From: Hydractinia symbiolongicarpus | Taxonomy: Eukaryota > Cnidaria > Hydrozoa > Anthoathecata > Hydractiniidae | DNA length: 64,000 bases | Assembly (NCBI RefSeq): GCF_029227915.1 | Contig: NC_079889.1 | Location: forward strand, 994,001-1,058,000 | Direction of reading: 5' to 3' | Shown here: positions 63,401 to 64,000 of the stretch, piece by piece | Layout: each line of letters opens with the position of its first letter | Position numbering within the stretch: the stretch's first letter is position 1 | Position numbers and translations under genes: made by a program | The notes under the pieces: model-generated | What the model was told of the DNA's origin: nothing | Databases searched by the model: none | The model's input: only the letters and a program-made list of their open reading frames with translations

Positions 63401-63540
63401 ATTTAACGAATTGCTAAAAAAATTAGTTGCAAATAGTCATTGCCATCATGAAAATTTCTAAAAATGTCTATTTTTTCCTATGTTCTTCAGCCTAAGAGGA
63501 TTTCTCTACAGGCCCTTTTCACTAATTTATTATATTAGTA
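60464..63540. other. Gene-poor right end
   Basis: Open stretches at 60763-60978 and 61756-61962 (+) are unrecognised. The second contains a hydrophobic run (FHVFLLLNTVIFVI) and ends close to a good donor (gtcgag|gtaagg at about 61951), so it could be a signal-peptide exon, but nothing downstream supports it. The rest is AT-rich. Confidence 0.3.
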
Positions 63541-63870
63541 CTAGTCATTGAGCCCGAAGCAAAGTCCAATTAGGCTGAAAAACAGTGGCAAAGATCCATC
63601 ATTCAAATATTGATGACATCAGCAATGCCCAGTCGTTAGGTAATGATTTTTACTTAAAAATTTGTTTACCTGTTGCCACTGCTGTGTACAGATTGAACAA
63701 CTGATCAAACTGATCAATTGGGGTTAAAAAGGCTTTTTGATTACGTCATCAACTTGTCTGTTCCAAAACAATTAGATTGACCAAAATGTAAAAAATTGGT
63801 TTCATTGTGCGGGAAATGACGTCAGTTAGTTAGTCAGTTTTCCACCTGTTTCCCGGACATTTTAACTCAG
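63541..63870 (+). mobile_element. CTAG-bounded element, long form, diverged 5' part
   Basis: CTAG at 63541-63544 is followed by TCATTGAGCCCGAAG, then tgatgacatcagcaatgccc and a gattacgtcatcaacttgtc word, in the same order as in the 4 kb and 11 kb copies. It is clearly more diverged and its 3' part is lost. Confidence 0.55.
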
Positions 63871-64000
63871 ACTCAAAAGTACAATGCAATGACTTCACTA
63901 ATCTTATTAACCCTATTCAGGTTAAGTCTGAGTGATCTGGTAAACATCACACAATAAAATAGAAATGTAATATATTGATTACATATGCTAAAATGCACTT

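Overview
The window is AT-rich eukaryotic DNA with intron-bearing genes and many transposon remains. The gene content (animal nitric oxide synthases with many small introns and a cytokine-receptor-like secreted protein) and the style of the mobile elements suggest an invertebrate animal. I think a cnidarian, perhaps a hydrozoan, is most likely, but no sequence here fixes the species. There is no sign of a prokaryotic genome.

Left third (1-24.2 kb): two nitric oxide synthase (NOS) paralogues lie tail to tail. The + strand copy enters at the left edge and shows 17 exons, from just before the calmodulin-binding segment to the stop at 7951. The - strand copy is present from its start codon at 24170 to about 15863 in 25 exons: oxygenase domain, calmodulin linker, then FMN, FAD and NADPH domains. 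Exon lengths and phases agree almost exactly between copies, so the pair arose by inverted duplication and both still look functional. The 8 kb between them holds several short non-autonomous transposons: a piggyBac-like element, CTAG-bounded elements and three kinds of terminal-inverted-repeat MITE.

Middle (26-40 kb): a two-exon gene (26.1-29.0 kb, - strand) encodes about 966 residues and resembles a DDE or RAG1/Transib-type transposase, with one catalytic position apparently replaced. At 34.7-38.5 kb, four - strand exons join in phase into a 222-residue secreted protein. It has a signal peptide, a cysteine-bearing first domain and a fibronectin-III-like second domain with a WSXWS-like motif, which resembles a soluble class I cytokine receptor. 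Related exon fragments lie at 9.3 kb and 51.6 kb.

Right part (39-64 kb): a graveyard of mobile elements. It holds a non-LTR retrotransposon fragment, a second piggyBac-like copy in inverted orientation, gag and protease relics of an LTR element, a Penelope-like relic with GIY-YIG traces, and a roughly 3.4 kb hAT-like unit (55.6-59.0 kb) carrying a broken OTU-protease gene. That gene is split by about 400 bp of TA repeat and a tRNA-like sequence. The last 5 kb has no gene I can support.

Functionally, the NOS genes (calcium/calmodulin-linked NO production) and the receptor-like gene are the likely host genes. Most of the rest is transposon-derived. All gene models are read by eye from splice signals, reading frame and paralogue comparison.
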